Positions 25,921-37,630 of a DNA stretch of 64,000 nucleotides are shown in pieces (the first letter of the stretch is position 1; the number at the start of each line of letters is the position of its first letter). Location: contig NZ_CP050854.1 in NCBI RefSeq assembly GCF_017569925.1, positions 3,968,001 to 4,032,000 on the forward strand. The letters run 5' to 3'. A program made the position numbers and the translations under genes. The DNA is from Brenneria izadpanahii. GTDB taxonomy: Bacteria > Pseudomonadota > Gammaproteobacteria > Enterobacterales > Enterobacteriaceae. The notes below the pieces were generated by a model that made no database searches, was not told the DNA's origin, and was given only the letters and a program-made list of their open reading frames with translations.

Positions 25921-28479
25921 ATGAAAACCACCGATAACCTCGATAACCACACGCCGATGATGCAGCAGTACTTCAAGCTGAAGGCGCAGCATCCGGAGAT
26001 TCTGCTGTTTTATCGTATGGGCGACTTTTATGAGTTGTTCTATGACGACGCCAAACGGGCATCGCAGCTTTTGGATATCTCGCTGACCAAGCGAGGCGCC
26101 TCGGCCGGCGAACCCATCCCGATGGCCGGCGTTCCCCACCATTCCGTCGAGAACTATCTGGCAAAGCTGGTGCAACTGGGCGAATCGGTCGCAATCTGCG
26201 AACAGATCGGCGATCCGGCCACCAGCAAAGGGCCGGTAGAGCGCAAGGTGGTGCGCATCGTCACGCCGGGCACCATCAGCGATGAAGCGCTGCTGCAAGA
26301 AAAACAGGATAATCTGTTAGCCGCCATCTGGCAGGATGGCCGCGGATTTGGCTATGCCACGCTGGATATCAGTTCCGGCCGTTTCCGCGTAACCGAACCG
26401 GCCGATCGGGAAACCATGGTTGCAGAGCTGCAACGAACCAATCCGGCCGAGCTGCTTTATCCTGAATCATTCGAATCCATGTCGTTGATTGAACATCGTC
26501 ACGGATTACGCCGTCGCCCGCTGTGGGAATTTGAACTGGATACCGCCCGTCAGCAGCTAAATCTGCAATTCGGCACGCGCGACCTCATCGGATTCGGCGT
26601 CGAGCAGGCGAAACTCGCGCTGCGGGCCGCCGGCTGCCTGTTGCAATATGCCAAAGATACTCAGCGCACCTCGCTGCCCCATATTCGCAGCATAACCATG
26701 GAGCGCCAGCAGGATGGCATCATTATGGATGCCGCCACGCGACGGAACCTGGAACTGACGCAAAACCTTTCCGGCGGAACGGAAAATACATTGGCCGCGG
26801 TGTTGGACAGCACGGTAACGCCGATGGGCAGCCGAATGCTCAAGCGCTGGCTGCATATGCCCAGCCGGGACATTGATACGCTGACCAACCGTCAGCAGGC
26901 TATCGGCGCCTTGCAGGATCTCACCTCGGAGCTGCAGCCCTATCTGCGCCAGGTCGGTGATTTGGAGCGGATTCTGGCGCGTCTGGCGCTGCGTTCCGCC
27001 CGACCGCGCGATTTAGCGCGTATGCGTCACGCCTTCCAGCAGCTTCCCGATATTCGAGCGCTGCTGGCCCCGGTGGAAACCGAGTATGTGCAAACGCTGG
27101 TCAGCCAGATCGGCCAGTTCGACGAATTGCGCGGCCTGCTTGAACGCGCGGTCGTGGAATCGCCGCCGGTGCTGGTGCGCGACGGCGGCGTCATCGCCGC
27201 CGGTTACAACGCCGAGCTGGATGAATGGCGGGCGCTGGCGGATGGCGCCAGCGATTATCTGGATCGGCTTGAGATCCGTGAACGTGAGAAGCTGGGGATT
27301 GATACGCTCAAGGTCGGCTTTAATGGGGTGCATGGTTATTATATCCAGGTCAGCCGCGGTCAAAGCCATCTGGTGCCGATACACTATGTTCGCCGTCAAA
27401 CGCTGAAAAACGCCGAACGCTATATCATCCCGGAGCTGAAAGAATATGAAGACAAGGTGCTGACCTCCAAAGGCAAGGCGCTGGCGCTGGAAAAAGCCCT
27501 CTATGATGAACTGTTCGATCTGTTGCTGCCGCATCTGGCGGAACTGCAACAAAGCGCGGCGGCGTTAGCCGAACTGGACGTATTGTCTAATCTGGCGGAA
27601 CGCGCCTATACGTTAAACTACGTATGCCCGACGCTCAGCGATAAACCCGGCATCAAAATCATTGGCGGCCGCCACCCGGTGGTGGAACAGGTACTCAGCG
27701 AACCCTTTATCTCAAACCCGCTGTCGCTTTCACCGCAGCGCCGCATGCTGATTATCACCGGTCCCAATATGGGCGGGAAAAGCACCTATATGCGTCAGGC
27801 GGCATTGATCGTGCTGATGGCGCATATTGGCTGCTTTGTCCCTGCGGATCAGGCGGTTATCGGCCCGGTGGATCGCATTTTCACCCGCGTCGGCGCCGCC
27901 GACGATCTGGCTTCCGGCCGTTCGACCTTTATGGTGGAAATGACCGAGACCGCCAATATCCTGCATAACGCGACAGAAAACAGTCTGGTATTGATGGATG
28001 AAATCGGCCGCGGCACCTCGACCTATGACGGCTTGTCCCTGGCCTGGGCCTGTGCGGAAAACCTGGCTAACCAAATCAAAGCCATGACGCTGTTCGCCAC
28101 CCACTATTTCGAACTGACCAACCTGCCGGAAAAAATGGAAGGCGTGGCGAATGTTCATCTGGATGCGCTGGAACATGGCGATACCATCGCCTTTATGCAC
28201 AGCGTGCAGGATGGCGCGGCCAGCAAAAGCTATGGGCTAGCGGTAGCAGCGCTGGCGGGCGTGCCAAAGGATGTGATTAAGCGAGCGCGGAAAAAGCTCA
28301 AAGAGCTGGAAACCTTGTCCAACAACGCATCGGCCAGTCATATCGACGGCGCACAGCTTACGTTGCTCAGCGATGAAGAGCCGTCGCCGGCTGTGGAAGC
28401 CCTGGAAGCCATCGATCCCGACACCTTGACGCCGCGTCAGGCGTTGGATTGGTTATACCGACTGAAAAATATGCTGTAA
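25921..28479 (+). CDS. mutS: MutS, DNA mismatch repair ATPase
   Basis: The 852-residue product is almost the same length as E. coli MutS (853). The mismatch-reading Phe-X-Glu motif is at F36-E38 (GDFYELF), and the Walker [10 protein letters not shown] is near residue 614. The Walker B region [13 protein letters not shown] and the C-terminal tetramerisation segment ([17 protein letters not shown]) are complete. MutS binds mismatches as a dimer and recruits MutL. The gene is monocistronic on the plus strand, convergent with nlpE across a terminator hairpin. In relatives mutS often lies near pncC-recA; here the effector/importer block separates it from mltB. Confidence 0.98.
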   Translation: MKTTDNLDNHTPMMQQYFKLKAQHPEILLFYRMGDFYELFYDDAKRASQLLDISLTKRGASAGEPIPMAGVPHHSVENYLAKLVQLGESVAICEQIGDPATSKGPVERKVVRIVTPGTISDEALLQEKQDNLLAAIWQDGRGFGYATLDISSGRFRVTEPADRETMVAELQRTNPAELLYPESFESMSLIEHRHGLRRRPLWEFELDTARQQLNLQFGTRDLIGFGVEQAKLALRAAGCLLQYAKDTQRTSLPHIRSITMERQQDGIIMDAATRRNLELTQNLSGGTENTLAAVLDSTVTPMGSRMLKRWLHMPSRDIDTLTNRQQAIGALQDLTSELQPYLRQVGDLERILARLALRSARPRDLARMRHAFQQLPDIRALLAPVETEYVQTLVSQIGQFDELRGLLERAVVESPPVLVRDGGVIAAGYNAELDEWRALADGASDYLDRLEIREREKLGIDTLKVGFNGVHGYYIQVSRGQSHLVPIHYVRRQTLKNAERYIIPELKEYEDKVLTSKGKALALEKALYDELFDLLLPHLAELQQSAAALAELDVLSNLAERAYTLNYVCPTLSDKPGIKIIGGRHPVVEQVLSEPFISNPLSLSPQRRMLIITGPNMGGKSTYMRQAALIVLMAHIGCFVPADQAVIGPVDRIFTRVGAADDLASGRSTFMVEMTETANILHNATENSLVLMDEIGRGTSTYDGLSLAWACAENLANQIKAMTLFATHYFELTNLPEKMEGVANVHLDALEHGDTIAFMHSVQDGAASKSYGLAVAALAGVPKDVIKRARKKLKELETLSNNASASHIDGAQLTLLSDEEPSPAVEALEAIDPDTLTPRQALDWLYRLKNML

Positions 28480-28510
28480 TAACCGGCGATATTGCTTACC
28501 CAGACAAGAA

Positions 28511-28537
28511 AGGCGCTGAATTATCAGCGCCTTTTTA
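28511..28537. terminator. Bidirectional terminator between mutS and nlpE
   Basis: A perfect stem AGGCGCTGA/TCAGCGCCT with a four-base loop ATTA is followed by TTTTT. On the minus strand the A/T tract is also suitable, so it probably serves convergent mutS and nlpE. Confidence 0.85.
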
Positions 28538-29245
28538 TCACTCGGCGTTATCCGTAACGGTATCGCAATGCCGCCGCGCATCCATCCTGGTTTTACTATC
28601 AGCGTCCGGCACCAACGCCTTGATCGTCCGTCCGTTCTCCATTGAGGGGATTTCGGCAAAATGCGCCGAAAACTCCATAAACACCGGCGCGCCCGCTTCA
28701 GGTTCGACCTGCATGTATTCCCGTTCCAACTCGATGTTGTTTGCCACCGCAAAGGTTTTACCCGTAGCGCAATCAGCGAACGCCGCGGCATCAGCCATAT
28801 AGCGGTACATCCCTTTCATGGGCATCGGCGTATCCGGCAGGGTCAACGCGGTTGCATTCAAACGGTAAGAGAAGGAGGAATTGATAGGCACGCCCTGTTG
28901 ATCGAGCATTTCCAAATCATTACCCAATGGACGGAAATAGCGCTTTTCACCGTGGCTATCGGTCAACACCAGTTTATCCGCCGTCCGCCGCCATTGACCA
29001 TACTCAGCAAAGGTATTCGTGCCTTCGCGCGTCGTCTGATAATGCTCCCGCAGAACAAACGTCCCATCCTTTTCCAAAAAGAGTGACGTATCAATACCTT
29101 CGCAATCAGCACAGGGCAATATCCCGCGATAACTCTGCGCCATCGGTTTTAATTGTTCTTCTTGTCCCCGTGAACCTGTATGGCACCCAATCAGTACAGA
29201 TATTACTGCAACCAACAGCGCGCCAACCGCCAGTTTTTTCACCAT
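28538..29245 (-). CDS. nlpE: NlpE, outer-membrane lipoprotein (copper/adhesion stress sensor)
   Basis: The 235-residue product has a lipoprotein signal with lipobox LIGC (Cys21) and the NlpE CxxC motif CADC at 45-48 in the segment GILPCADCEGID. The N-terminal barrel and a C-terminal OB-like domain follow, as in E. coli NlpE (236 residues). Family knowledge: NlpE activates the Cpx envelope stress response on surface contact and when lipoprotein trafficking or disulfide formation fails. Its neighbours rof, yaeP and yaeQ are the same as in E. coli, but the arfB gene that sits between yaeQ and nlpE there is missing. Confidence 0.95.
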   Translation of the reverse strand: MVKKLAVGALLVAVISVLIGCHTGSRGQEEQLKPMAQSYRGILPCADCEGIDTSLFLEKDGTFVLREHYQTTREGTNTFAEYGQWRRTADKLVLTDSHGEKRYFRPLGNDLEMLDQQGVPINSSFSYRLNATALTLPDTPMPMKGMYRYMADAAAFADCATGKTFAVANNIELEREYMQVEPEAGAPVFMEFSAHFAEIPSMENGRTIKALVPDADSKTRMDARRHCDTVTDNAE

Positions 29246-29334
29246 TATTCTCCTACTGGGTTGGCCTGTTATTATAACCGGCTATTTTACTGATGATTTC
29301 TTCTACTTTTCATCAACACCGCGCATAATAATCC

Positions 29335-29883
29335 TTATTGATGCGCGCTTTGCCAGTCGGCAAATGTGATTTCCAGACTATTCTCACTGTCGGACAACCA
29401 GATGGTTCCTTCCTGTAAAGTAGCCTGCAGCGTCATATTTCTCTTTGCCAAAGCGGCGAGTTGGGCCAACTGGCGATCGTCGAGAAAATAGATTGCCAGG
29501 TTCTTATATCCCGAGACTTTGCCCGCCATATTTTGCCACCATACCTGCGCGGCACGTTCGCTATAGGCGTACAGCGCGACGGAACGCGACAGGCTGCAGG
29601 CTTTCTTCAGACGTTTTTCATCCGGCAACCCCAGTTCGATCCACTTTTCCAGTTCCAGCGTATCGTTACGCAGCCAGATTTCAGGCTCATCATCGGCGCT
29701 CAGGCCTTTGGTAAAGCGTAAATTTTCATCCGCATGGCAAATCCAGGCCAGCAAACGCAGCATCATCCGCTGTTCCGTTTCTGAGGGATGTTGAGCGATT
29801 GTCAGGTTAGCGTCATAGAAAAAATGGCGGTCCATATCCGCAATGTTGATCGCCGCTTTGTACACCGTTGCTTTTAATGCCAT
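29335..29883 (-). CDS. yaeQ: YaeQ family protein
   Basis: The 182-residue product ([37 protein letters not shown]...) matches E. coli YaeQ in length and along its whole sequence. The family has a PD-(D/E)XK nuclease-like fold, and its cellular role is unsettled (early reports linked it to RfaH suppression). It is encoded on the minus strand, 90 bp ahead of nlpE and divergent from yaeP-rof. Confidence 0.95.
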   Translation of the reverse strand: MALKATVYKAAINIADMDRHFFYDANLTIAQHPSETEQRMMLRLLAWICHADENLRFTKGLSADDEPEIWLRNDTLELEKWIELGLPDEKRLKKACSLSRSVALYAYSERAAQVWWQNMAGKVSGYKNLAIYFLDDRQLAQLAALAKRNMTLQATLQEGTIWLSDSENSLEITFADWQSAHQ

Positions 29884-30113
29884 CTGTTACCTCATGTTTA
29901 TCCGCAGACAGTGTACTTGAGTTGGGACTAACCTCACAGTAAAGGCGATAGCTGTTATGAAACAGACCAATTGGAATGCTGATATCCTAATAAAGCCTAT
30001 GCTATAGTCGATTTGATAAATAGAGTTTATCTTCGTAGGCTTACAACATCCCCTCGCTGTAAACACGAGGATGCATGAATCCCTACCGGGTTAGGCTTTC
30101 AGGGGAGGATATA

Positions 30114-30314
30114 GTGCAAGAATACTGTGAATTAGTACGCCGCGTATACGCGGAGATCGCCAGCGGCGATCTGGGCTATATACCCGATTCGCTGGGTTGT
30201 GTATTGAAAACCCTGGATGGCATCGCTGCTAACAGCGAATTGCCATCCTCTGTCAGGGAACAGGCGGCTTATGCCGCTGCCAACTTATTGGTGAGCGATT
30301 ATGTCAATGAGTAA
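30114..30314 (+). CDS. yaeP: YaeP, small conserved protein
   Basis: Starting at the GTG at 30114, the product has 66 residues, the same as E. coli YaeP, and shares CEL(V/I)[12 protein letters not shown] and the C-terminal [14 protein letters not shown]. The GTG has a strong GGGGAGGA ribosome site. An in-frame ATG at 30075 would add 13 residues without a comparable site. The function is unknown. The 3' end overlaps rof by 14 bases, so the two are probably translated together. Confidence 0.93.
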   Translation: MQEYCELVRRVYAEIASGDLGYIPDSLGCVLKTLDGIAANSELPSSVREQAAYAAANLLVSDYVNE

Positions 30315-30561
30315 CGAATATCAACCCATCAACTGTGATGATTATGACAATCTGGAGGCCACCTGCCAGCAGAATTTGATACTGACGCTGGAACTGCGTA
30401 ATGGTGAAACCGTGATCGGCAAAGCCAGCGACATGATCTCACGTAAACATGTTGAATATTTAGTGATCGAAGAGTCCGGCTCGACGCGTGAACTGCGACT
30501 CGATCACATCGTCAGCTTTAGCCACCCTGAAATAGGGAAAGTGGTGGTCAGCGAATCTTGA
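30301..30561 (+). CDS. rof: Rof (YaeO), Rho termination inhibitor
   Basis: The 86-residue product matches E. coli Rof (84 residues), with [13 protein letters not shown] at the start, SRKHVEYLV in the middle and [20 protein letters not shown] at the end. Rof is a small Sm-like protein that binds Rho next to its primary RNA site and blocks termination. It is encoded directly after yaeP and is followed by a strong terminator. Confidence 0.97.
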   Translation: MSMSNEYQPINCDDYDNLEATCQQNLILTLELRNGETVIGKASDMISRKHVEYLVIEESGSTRELRLDHIVSFSHPEIGKVVVSES

Positions 30562-30580
30562 TTCGCATCGATTTTTCTCA

Positions 30581-30608
30581 AACGGACAACGCACGTTGTC
30601 CGTTTTTC
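30581..30608. terminator. Terminator between rof and tilS
   Basis: The stem AACGGACAAC/GTTGTCCGTT with loop GCAC is followed by TTTTTC on the plus strand and preceded by an A-rich stretch, so it can serve both convergent genes. Confidence 0.85.
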
Positions 30609-30610
30609 TT

Positions 30611-31957
30611 TCAGAAATCATCAGTCAGCCAGACGATACACCAATCCGGATCGCCCTCTTTCGCCTGACCTGCCAACGTCACAAACCGGCCGGGCGCGGC
30701 AATCAACCGATCGTTATAGAAAAGCAAGGGAGTACGATCGCGCAACCATGGCGGCACGCCCAGCTCCTGCCAGATTTTTTTCATCAACCGGCCGCCGCTC
30801 CGCCCTACTATATGCACCCGTCCGCCGGCACGGAAACGGATACTGACCTGTTCGTCCGCATTCGGCCGACGCACTCGCGTGCCGTCGTCCCCCAATGATA
30901 GTACGCCAGCGCCGTCAGGTAACGTAAGAGGCGCGAACGGCGGCGTCCATGTTAATACGCGGGTTTTCAGCGATTGCAGCGGCGGCAGCACATAAAGATG
31001 CTGTCGAAAACGCCGAATCTGCCGCTGGTTAAGCTGTAGCAGCGGCTCGGCATCCTGACGGCTAACGGCAACCTCATGCCACAATCGCTGCAATTGATCG
31101 CGGGCGGGCATCTGCGCTCCCCGCGCCGCCAGCCAGCGACGCAGCAATGCAAATCTCCGCACCGGACTGAGCGGCAGCAGGCCGTCAATGCTTAGGGAGC
31201 CATCCGGCTGACACAGCGCCTGCAAGGAATCAGCCAAAAGCTCGTCAAGCAGTTGTTCCTGTTCGGCGCATAGCTGCGCGCTGCGCGCAACCGCCGTAGG
31301 GAAATGCGGCCAGCGTTCGGTTAATTGGGGAAGTATCTTTTTACGCAGAAAGTTACGATCGAAGCGTTCATCCTGATTGCTGTCATCCTCGATCCAACGC
31401 AATTGGCGGCATCGCGCATACTTCTCCAACTGTTGGCGGGAAAAACCGAGTAAAGGCCGTAGCAGCGCGTGGTCGCCTAATGTCGTTTGGGAGGCCATCG
31501 CTGAAAGCCCGGCAGGACCGCTGCCGCGTTTGAGCGCCAGTAAAAACGTTTCACTTTGGTCGTCAAGATGCTGCGCCGTCAGCAAAACTTCATCGTCCAA
31601 CAAGTGCGAATTCAGCGCCTGATAGCGCGCCTCTCTTGCCGCCGCCTCAACGCCGCCGTTTTGCGCATCGACGGTAACGCTAAGCTCGGCAAACGGCACC
31701 TGCCATTGCCGGCATTGCTGACGGCAGTGCTCGGCCCAGCTATCCGCCAACGGGTTCAAACCGTGATGAACGTAAGCCGCGCGCACCGCAATATCGTTAT
31801 TACGTTGGCGTAATTCCACCATCAAATGCAGTAAAACGCTGGAATCCAGCCCGCCGCTGTAAGCCACCAGGATCCGCCGATATTCAGCCAGTTGAGCGAT
31901 AAGGGAGGCAAGTAAAGGGCTTTCGGGCGTAGCGCTGTTCACCGTGTCAAATCTCAT
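30611..31957 (-). CDS. tilS: TilS, tRNA(Ile)-lysidine synthetase
   Basis: The 448-residue product has the PP-loop ATPase motif SGGLDSS at 34-40 followed by HHGLNPLADSWAEHCRQQC. The TilS C-terminal domains follow, including the segment GGRLMKKIWQELGVPPWLRDRTPLLFYNDRLIAAPG. TilS attaches lysine to C34 of the minor tRNA(Ile), which makes it read AUA; it is essential. The gene begins inside the last 11 bases of the upstream VOC gene, as in E. coli where yaeR precedes tilS. Confidence 0.97.
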   Translation of the reverse strand: MRFDTVNSATPESPLLASLIAQLAEYRRILVAYSGGLDSSVLLHLMVELRQRNNDIAVRAAYVHHGLNPLADSWAEHCRQQCRQWQVPFAELSVTVDAQNGGVEAAAREARYQALNSHLLDDEVLLTAQHLDDQSETFLLALKRGSGPAGLSAMASQTTLGDHALLRPLLGFSRQQLEKYARCRQLRWIEDDSNQDERFDRNFLRKKILPQLTERWPHFPTAVARSAQLCAEQEQLLDELLADSLQALCQPDGSLSIDGLLPLSPVRRFALLRRWLAARGAQMPARDQLQRLWHEVAVSRQDAEPLLQLNQRQIRRFRQHLYVLPPLQSLKTRVLTWTPPFAPLTLPDGAGVLSLGDDGTRVRRPNADEQVSIRFRAGGRVHIVGRSGGRLMKKIWQELGVPPWLRDRTPLLFYNDRLIAAPGRFVTLAGQAKEGDPDWCIVWLTDDF

Positions 31958-32336
31958 ACAGTTCTAAAGGCAATCCATCAGGATCGCAGAAGAAGGTAAA
32001 CCGCCTCTGCGTTTCAGGATCGATGCGCACCGGCTCGCAAACCACGCCCGCCTGAGCGAGCGCGGCGCTGGCCTGTTCCACGCTTTCAACCGAGAAGGCC
32101 AGATGGCGCAAGCCGCAGGCTTCAGGCCGGCTAACGCGATCCGGCGGTTTCGGGAATGAAAACAGCTCAATGGTATAGCGCCCATTCAGCGCCAAATCCC
32201 CTTTCCAGGAATCCCGCGCGGCGCGATACACCTCATTAATCAGTGTAAAACCCAGCACGTCGCAATAGAAAGCCTTACTGCGTTCATAGTCAGAGGCAAT
32301 AATTGCAATATGATGCGTATCAATGAGTTTTAGCAT
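31947..32336 (-). CDS. yaeR: VOC (glyoxalase-like) metalloenzyme, YaeR type
   Basis: From the ATG at 32336 the product has 129 residues, matching E. coli YaeR in length and sequence: HHIAII, YCDVLGFTL, ARDSWKGDLALNG, RPEACGLRHLAFSVE and FFCDPDGLPLELYE. It contains the two beta-alpha-beta units of the vicinal-oxygen-chelate fold with His and Glu metal ligands. The exact reaction is not established. A longer frame reaching 32414 has an unconserved N-terminus. In E. coli ldcC lies between accA and yaeR; here it is absent. Confidence 0.94.
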   Translation of the reverse strand: MLKLIDTHHIAIIASDYERSKAFYCDVLGFTLINEVYRAARDSWKGDLALNGRYTIELFSFPKPPDRVSRPEACGLRHLAFSVESVEQASAALAQAGVVCEPVRIDPETQRRFTFFCDPDGLPLELYEI

Positions 32337-32436
32337 AAATCCCACGTTGATTGATGATGTTCGGCCCAGGTTATCTGCAAATCGCGCATTTATCGCTAGA
32401 GCGACGCAATTCAAACGGAGCAGGAAAAATCATAGC

Positions 32437-32472
32437 AAAAAGTCCGCTCTCATTGCTGACAGCGGACTTTTA
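32437..32472 (-). terminator. Terminator downstream of accA
   Basis: AAAAGTCCGCT and AGCGGACTTTTA form an 11-bp stem around a loop of 13 bases. It lies 22 bp past the accA stop, and the minus-strand 3' arm ends in a T run. Confidence 0.75.
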
Positions 32473-32493
32473 AATAGTAACCCGATGAATAAA

Positions 32494-33453
32494 TCAGCAG
32501 TAGCCGTAATTCATCAGACGCTGATAACGGCGGTTAAGCAGCTCTTCTTCATCCAGCGCATCCAGATCCTGGAGATCGGCCAGCAGTTGCGCCTTCAGCG
32601 ATTCAGACATCGTCGCCACGTCCCGATGCGCGGAACCCAGCGGTTCCGGGATCACGCTGTCAATCAGCTTCAGCTCTTTCAAGCGCTGAGCCGTAATGCC
32701 CATCGCTTCTGCGGCCAACGGCGCTTTATCCGCGCTCTTCCACAAAATAGAGGCGCAGCCCTCCGGTGAAATCACCGAATAGGTGCTGTATTGCAACATG
32801 TTGACCTTGTCGCCCACGCCGATAGCCAGCGCGCCGCCGGAACCGCCTTCACCGATAACGGTACAGACGATCGGCACGCGCAGGCAGGACATTTCCCGCA
32901 GATTGCGAGCAATGGCTTCCGACTGCCCGCGCTCCTCGGCCCCGACGCCCGGATAAGCGCCCGGCGTGTCGATAAACGTGATGATCGGTAGTTTGAAACG
33001 TTCCGCCATTTCCATCAGACGCAGAGCCTTACGATAGCCTTCCGGCGCAGGCATGCCGAAATTACGACGGATTTTCTCTTTGGTTTCGCGGCCTTTCTGA
33101 TGACCAATAATCATCACCGGACGTCCGTCCAGACGCGCAATGCCGCCAACAATCGCTTTGTCATCGGCATAGGCGCGATCGCCCGCCAGTTCATCAAAGT
33201 CGGTAAAGATATGCTTGATGTAATCCAGCGTATAAGGACGCATTGGATGACGAGCCAACTGGGCGACTTGCCAGGCCCCCAGATCGGAGAAAATTTTACG
33301 CGTCAGTTCAACACTCTTCTCACGCAGGCGCTGGACTTCTTCATCCAGATTAATATCTAATTTTTCGTCTTGACGGCTGACTGCGGTCAGCGAGTCAATT
33401 TTCGCTTCCAACTCTGCAATCGGCTGCTCAAAATCAAGAAAATTCAGACTCAT
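32494..33453 (-). CDS. accA: AccA, acetyl-CoA carboxylase carboxyltransferase alpha subunit
   Basis: The 319-residue product equals E. coli AccA in length, with [22 protein letters not shown] at the start and the crotonase-fold blocks [21 protein letters not shown] and [20 protein letters not shown]. With AccD it transfers CO2 from biotin to acetyl-CoA, the first committed step of fatty-acid synthesis. It follows dnaE by 12 bp and is probably co-transcribed with it. Confidence 0.98.
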   Translation of the reverse strand: MSLNFLDFEQPIAELEAKIDSLTAVSRQDEKLDINLDEEVQRLREKSVELTRKIFSDLGAWQVAQLARHPMRPYTLDYIKHIFTDFDELAGDRAYADDKAIVGGIARLDGRPVMIIGHQKGRETKEKIRRNFGMPAPEGYRKALRLMEMAERFKLPIITFIDTPGAYPGVGAEERGQSEAIARNLREMSCLRVPIVCTVIGEGGSGGALAIGVGDKVNMLQYSTYSVISPEGCASILWKSADKAPLAAEAMGITAQRLKELKLIDSVIPEPLGSAHRDVATMSESLKAQLLADLQDLDALDEEELLNRRYQRLMNYGYC

Positions 33454-33465
33454 AGTATTCCTATA

Positions 33466-36400
33466 TTAGTCAAATTCCAGTTCCACCTGTTCATTACCCA
33501 CTAATGTGCGCAGATCGTTCAGCAACACATCGGTCGGCGTTATCCGCCATGCCGCACCGAAGCGTAACCGGGCGCGCGCATCTTCACGTTGATAATAGAG
33601 ATGCACTGGGATCGTCCCCGATCGGTGCGGTTCCAACGATTCGCGGAGACGGTTTAATAACTGGTCATCAATTTGCCTGTCAGTCAGAGAGATAGCAAGC
33701 CCGCGCGCATATTTTTCCCGCGCTTCGCTGATATCCATTAACTCGCGGACGGTCATTTTAAGCCCGCCGCTAAAGTCATCAAAGCTGACCTGTCCACTGG
33801 CGATCAGAATACGGTCTTTTTCCAATAAATGCTGATATTTTTCCAACGCATCGGTAAACAGCATTATCTCAAGGCGACCGGAACGATCGTCCAGCGTACA
33901 AACGCCAATACGGTTTCCCCGTTTGGTAACCATTACCCTGGCCGCCAACACCAGGCCGACGGCCGTGGTCATTTTGCCCCGTTCCGTCGGATGCATATCT
34001 TTTAAACGTACGCCGCCGGCATAACGTTCTATTTCCTTAATGTATTGGGTGATCGGGTGGCCGGTAAGGTAAAGCCCCAGCGTTTCCCGCTCACCGTCCA
34101 GCACCACCTGTTCCGGCCAGGGCGGTACCGTGCTGTAGGACTGCTCAACCTGCTCGGGCGCATCCGCCAGCACGCCAAACATATCCACCTGACCGATGGC
34201 TTCGGCCTTGGCATGTTGATCGGCCGCTTTCAGCGCATCCCCCAGCGAATTCATCAACGCGGCGCGGTGCGGCCCCAGGCGATCGAACGCCCCGGACATG
34301 ATCAGTTTTTCCAGCACCCGGCGATTCAGTTTCTTAATATCGGTACGGGCGCAGAGATCGAACAGTTCTTTAAAATAGCCGCCCCGATTGCGCGCTTCGA
34401 TGATCGCTTCAATCGGCCCTTCGCCCACGCCTTTAATCGCCCCGATGCCGTAAACGATCTCGCCGTCGTCGTTGACGTGAAAATGGTAAAGTCCGCTGTT
34501 AATATCCGGCGGCAGAATTTTCAACCCCATGCGCCAGCATTCGTCCACCAGCCCCACCACTTTATCGGTGTTATCCATATCGGCGGTCATCACCGCCGCC
34601 ATGAATTCCGCCGGATAATGCGCTTTCAGCCACAGGGTCTGATAGGAGACCAGCGCATAGGCCGCCGAGTGGGATTTGTTAAAGCCATAGCCGGCGAATT
34701 TTTCCACCAGGTCAAAGATTTTCATCGACAGTTCGCCGTCGATGCCCATCCTTTCCGCGCCCTCTTTAAATACCGAGCGCTGTTTCGCCATCTCTTCCGG
34801 CTTTTTCTTACCCATGGCGCGGCGCAGCATATCCGCGCCGCCCAGCGTATACCCCGCCAGAACCTGGGCGATCTGCATCACCTGTTCCTGATACAGAATA
34901 ATACCATAGGTCGGTTCCAGCACCGGTTTCAGCGACTCATGCTGCCATTCGATATCGGGGTATGAAATCGCTTCGCGGCCGTGCTTACGGTCGATAAAGT
35001 TATCCACCATGCCGGACTGCAACGGGCCGGGACGGAACAGGGCCACCAACGCTATCATATCTTCAAAGCAGTCGGGCTTCAGGCGTTTGATCAAATCCTT
35101 CATGCCGCGCGATTCAAGCTGGAACACCGCCGTGGTTTCCGAGCGTTGCAGCATGTCAAAGCTCTTTTTATCATCCAGCGGGATCGCGGCAATGTCGATC
35201 GGCTCAAGGCCTTGCTTGGCCCGCCGCGCGTTGATCATCTCCAACGCCCAGTCGATGATGGTCAGCGTACGCAGGCCGAGGAAGTCGAATTTCACCAGAC
35301 CGGCATATTCAACGTCGCTTTTATCGAACTGGGTAACCGGATGGTTGCCCTCCGCATCGCAATACAGCGGGGCAAAATCCGTGATTTTGGTCGGGGAGAT
35401 AACCACCCCGCCGGCATGTTTCCCCGCATTGCGCGTAACGCCTTCCAGCTTACGCGCCATGTCGATTAGCGCCCTGACTTCCTCATCGGCTTCATAGATT
35501 TCAGGTAGCTGTGGTTCGGCCGCGAACGCTTTTTCCAGCGTCATTCCCGGATCGGGCGGCACCAGTTTGGAAATGCGATCGACAAAACCGTAAGGATGAC
35601 CCAGCACCCGTCCCACGTCGCGGATAACCGCTTTGGCCGCCATAGTACCGAAAGTAATAATCTGCGATACCGCATCCCGTCCGTACATATCGGCAACGTG
35701 GTCGATCACCCTGTCGCGTTTTTCCATGCAGAAGTCAACGTCAAAGTCGGGCATGGAAACACGTTCGGGGTTCAGGAAACGTTCGAACAGCAGGTCGAAC
35801 TCCAGCGGATCCAAATCGGTGATTTTCAACGAGTAGGCCACCAGCGACCCCGCCCCCGATCCGCGTCCTGGCCCGACCGGAACATCGTTATCCTTGGACC
35901 ACTGGATAAACTCCATCACGATGAGAAAGTAGCCGGGGAACCCCATCTGGTTGATAACCTGAAGTTCCGTTTCCAGACGTTCATCATAGGCGGGGCGTTT
36001 AGCCGCCCGCTCTTCCGGATCGGGGAACAGGAACGCCAGGCGCTCCTCCAGCCCTTCCCTGGCCCGCTTGACCAGATAATCATCGGTGGACATATCCCCG
36101 GTCGGGAACTGCGGCAGGAAATATTCGCCCAACCGGATGGTTACGTTACAGCGTTTGGCTATTTCGACGCTATTAGTCAGCGCTTCGGGAATATCGGCAA
36201 ACAGCTCGCACATCTCATCTTCGGAGCGCATATACTGTTGCGGACTGTAATTTCGCGGCCGTTTGGGATCGTCCAGCGTGTAGCCATCATGGATCGCCAC
36301 GCGGATTTCATGCGCGTCGAAATCATCTTCGCTGATAAAACGGACGTCATTGGTCGCGACAACCGGCAGTTCGTGCTTAATGGCCAGTTCAACCGCGGCA

Positions 36401-36948
36401 TGCAGATAGTTCTCTTCATCCTGACGCCCGGTGCGGATAAGCTCCAGATAATAACGATAAGGGAAATGCTGCTGATAGAAGGCCAGGCATTGCTCAACCT
36501 GCGCCTGATTTCCGCGCAGCAGGAATTTGCCGATGTCGCCGTGACGGCCGCCGGACAGCAGCAGTAATCCTTTGCTGTATTCAATCAGCCAATCGCGATC
36601 GATGGTCGGGCCTTCGGCTCCGTAACCGCGTTGATAGGCATGGGATATCAGTAACGTGAGATTCTGGTAGCCCTCATTATCCAGCGCCAGTATCGTGAGC
36701 TGCGCAAGTTCATCGCCCAACTCTTCGCTCGCGACATAAAAATCCGCGCCGACAATTGGCTTGATACCGTCGCCGTGAGCGCCGCCGTAAAACTTTACCA
36801 GCCCGCACAGGTTAGTGAAATCGGTAATCGCCAGCGCCGGCATGCCTAGCGCCGCCGCTTTTTTTACCAGCGGCCCGACTTTTGCCAGCCCATCGATCAT
36901 GGAATAGTCACTATGAACACGCAGGTGAACAAAACGTGGCTCGGCCAT
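33466..36948 (-). CDS. dnaE: DnaE, DNA polymerase III alpha subunit
   Basis: The 1160-residue product equals E. coli DnaE in length. An N-terminal PHP domain ([17 protein letters not shown]) is followed by the polymerase core with the PDFDVDFC acidic pair near residues 400-405, [16 protein letters not shown], the helix-hairpin-helix region, an OB domain and the beta-clamp binding segment QVDMFG near 920. It is the replicative polymerase subunit. Upstream lies rnhB, 82 bp away; downstream accA follows closely. This is the order rnhB-dnaE-accA of E. coli. Confidence 0.99.
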   Translation of the reverse strand: MAEPRFVHLRVHSDYSMIDGLAKVGPLVKKAAALGMPALAITDFTNLCGLVKFYGGAHGDGIKPIVGADFYVASEELGDELAQLTILALDNEGYQNLTLLISHAYQRGYGAEGPTIDRDWLIEYSKGLLLLSGGRHGDIGKFLLRGNQAQVEQCLAFYQQHFPYRYYLELIRTGRQDEENYLHAAVELAIKHELPVVATNDVRFISEDDFDAHEIRVAIHDGYTLDDPKRPRNYSPQQYMRSEDEMCELFADIPEALTNSVEIAKRCNVTIRLGEYFLPQFPTGDMSTDDYLVKRAREGLEERLAFLFPDPEERAAKRPAYDERLETELQVINQMGFPGYFLIVMEFIQWSKDNDVPVGPGRGSGAGSLVAYSLKITDLDPLEFDLLFERFLNPERVSMPDFDVDFCMEKRDRVIDHVADMYGRDAVSQIITFGTMAAKAVIRDVGRVLGHPYGFVDRISKLVPPDPGMTLEKAFAAEPQLPEIYEADEEVRALIDMARKLEGVTRNAGKHAGGVVISPTKITDFAPLYCDAEGNHPVTQFDKSDVEYAGLVKFDFLGLRTLTIIDWALEMINARRAKQGLEPIDIAAIPLDDKKSFDMLQRSETTAVFQLESRGMKDLIKRLKPDCFEDMIALVALFRPGPLQSGMVDNFIDRKHGREAISYPDIEWQHESLKPVLEPTYGIILYQEQVMQIAQVLAGYTLGGADMLRRAMGKKKPEEMAKQRSVFKEGAERMGIDGELSMKIFDLVEKFAGYGFNKSHSAAYALVSYQTLWLKAHYPAEFMAAVMTADMDNTDKVVGLVDECWRMGLKILPPDINSGLYHFHVNDDGEIVYGIGAIKGVGEGPIEAIIEARNRGGYFKELFDLCARTDIKKLNRRVLEKLIMSGAFDRLGPHRAALMNSLGDALKAADQHAKAEAIGQVDMFGVLADAPEQVEQSYSTVPPWPEQVVLDGERETLGLYLTGHPITQYIKEIERYAGGVRLKDMHPTERGKMTTAVGLVLAARVMVTKRGNRIGVCTLDDRSGRLEIMLFTDALEKYQHLLEKDRILIASGQVSFDDFSGGLKMTVRELMDISEAREKYARGLAISLTDRQIDDQLLNRLRESLEPHRSGTIPVHLYYQREDARARLRFGAAWRITPTDVLLNDLRTLVGNEQVELEFD

Positions 36949-37030
36949 ATCCAGATCCCAGAATTCTTCGATTCGTCAGCGCTGCAATAAAAAGATTATT
37001 ACAGCAGTTAAAAGTAAGGATGAACGTATG

Positions 37031-37630
37031 TTACGCCAATCCTAACGCCCGTTTAACCGGGGCAAAACTCCGGCGGTGGTACGCGGTGGCGCCCAGCGCC
37101 GCCAGTCTCTCCAGATGAAAAGCGGTCGGATAGCCTTTGTGTTGCGCAAACCCATAATCCGGAAACAGCTTATCCAATTCGACCATCTCGCGATCGCGCG
37201 TCACCTTCGCCATAATCGACGCCGCGCTAATCTCCATAACAAGGCTATCGCCTTTCACTACGGCCTGCGCCGGCATCGGCAAAGCCGGGCAGCGATTGCC
37301 ATCGATAAGCACAAAATCCGGCGTCAATGACAGCCCGGCCACCGCCCGCTGCATCGCCAACATGGTGGCATGCAATATATTTAACCGGTCGATCTCTTCC
37401 GGTTCGGCCCGTCCCAGACTCCAGGACAGCGCTTTTTCTTTTATTTCGTCATAGAGCGCCAGCCGGCGTTTTTCGCTTAGCTGCTTCGAATCCGCCAGCC
37501 CGACGATCGGCCGGGAAGGATCGAGAATAACCGCGGCGGTGACGACTGCGCCCACCAGAGGTCCGCGTCCTACCTCATCAACCCCCGCAATGCAACAATA
37601 TGCCTGCGGGTAGAGAAACGTATGACTCAT
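37031..37630 (-). CDS. rnhB: RnhB, ribonuclease HII
   Basis: The 199-residue product (E. coli 198) has the active-site block [12 protein letters not shown] with Asp18 and Glu19, [12 protein letters not shown] and the [13 protein letters not shown] segment. RNase HII removes single ribonucleotides misincorporated in DNA. Its ATG overlaps the lpxB stop as ATGA, as in the E. coli lpxB-rnhB pair. Confidence 0.98.
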   Translation of the reverse strand: MSHTFLYPQAYCCIAGVDEVGRGPLVGAVVTAAVILDPSRPIVGLADSKQLSEKRRLALYDEIKEKALSWSLGRAEPEEIDRLNILHATMLAMQRAVAGLSLTPDFVLIDGNRCPALPMPAQAVVKGDSLVMEISAASIMAKVTRDREMVELDKLFPDYGFAQHKGYPTAFHLERLAALGATAYHRRSFAPVKRALGLA

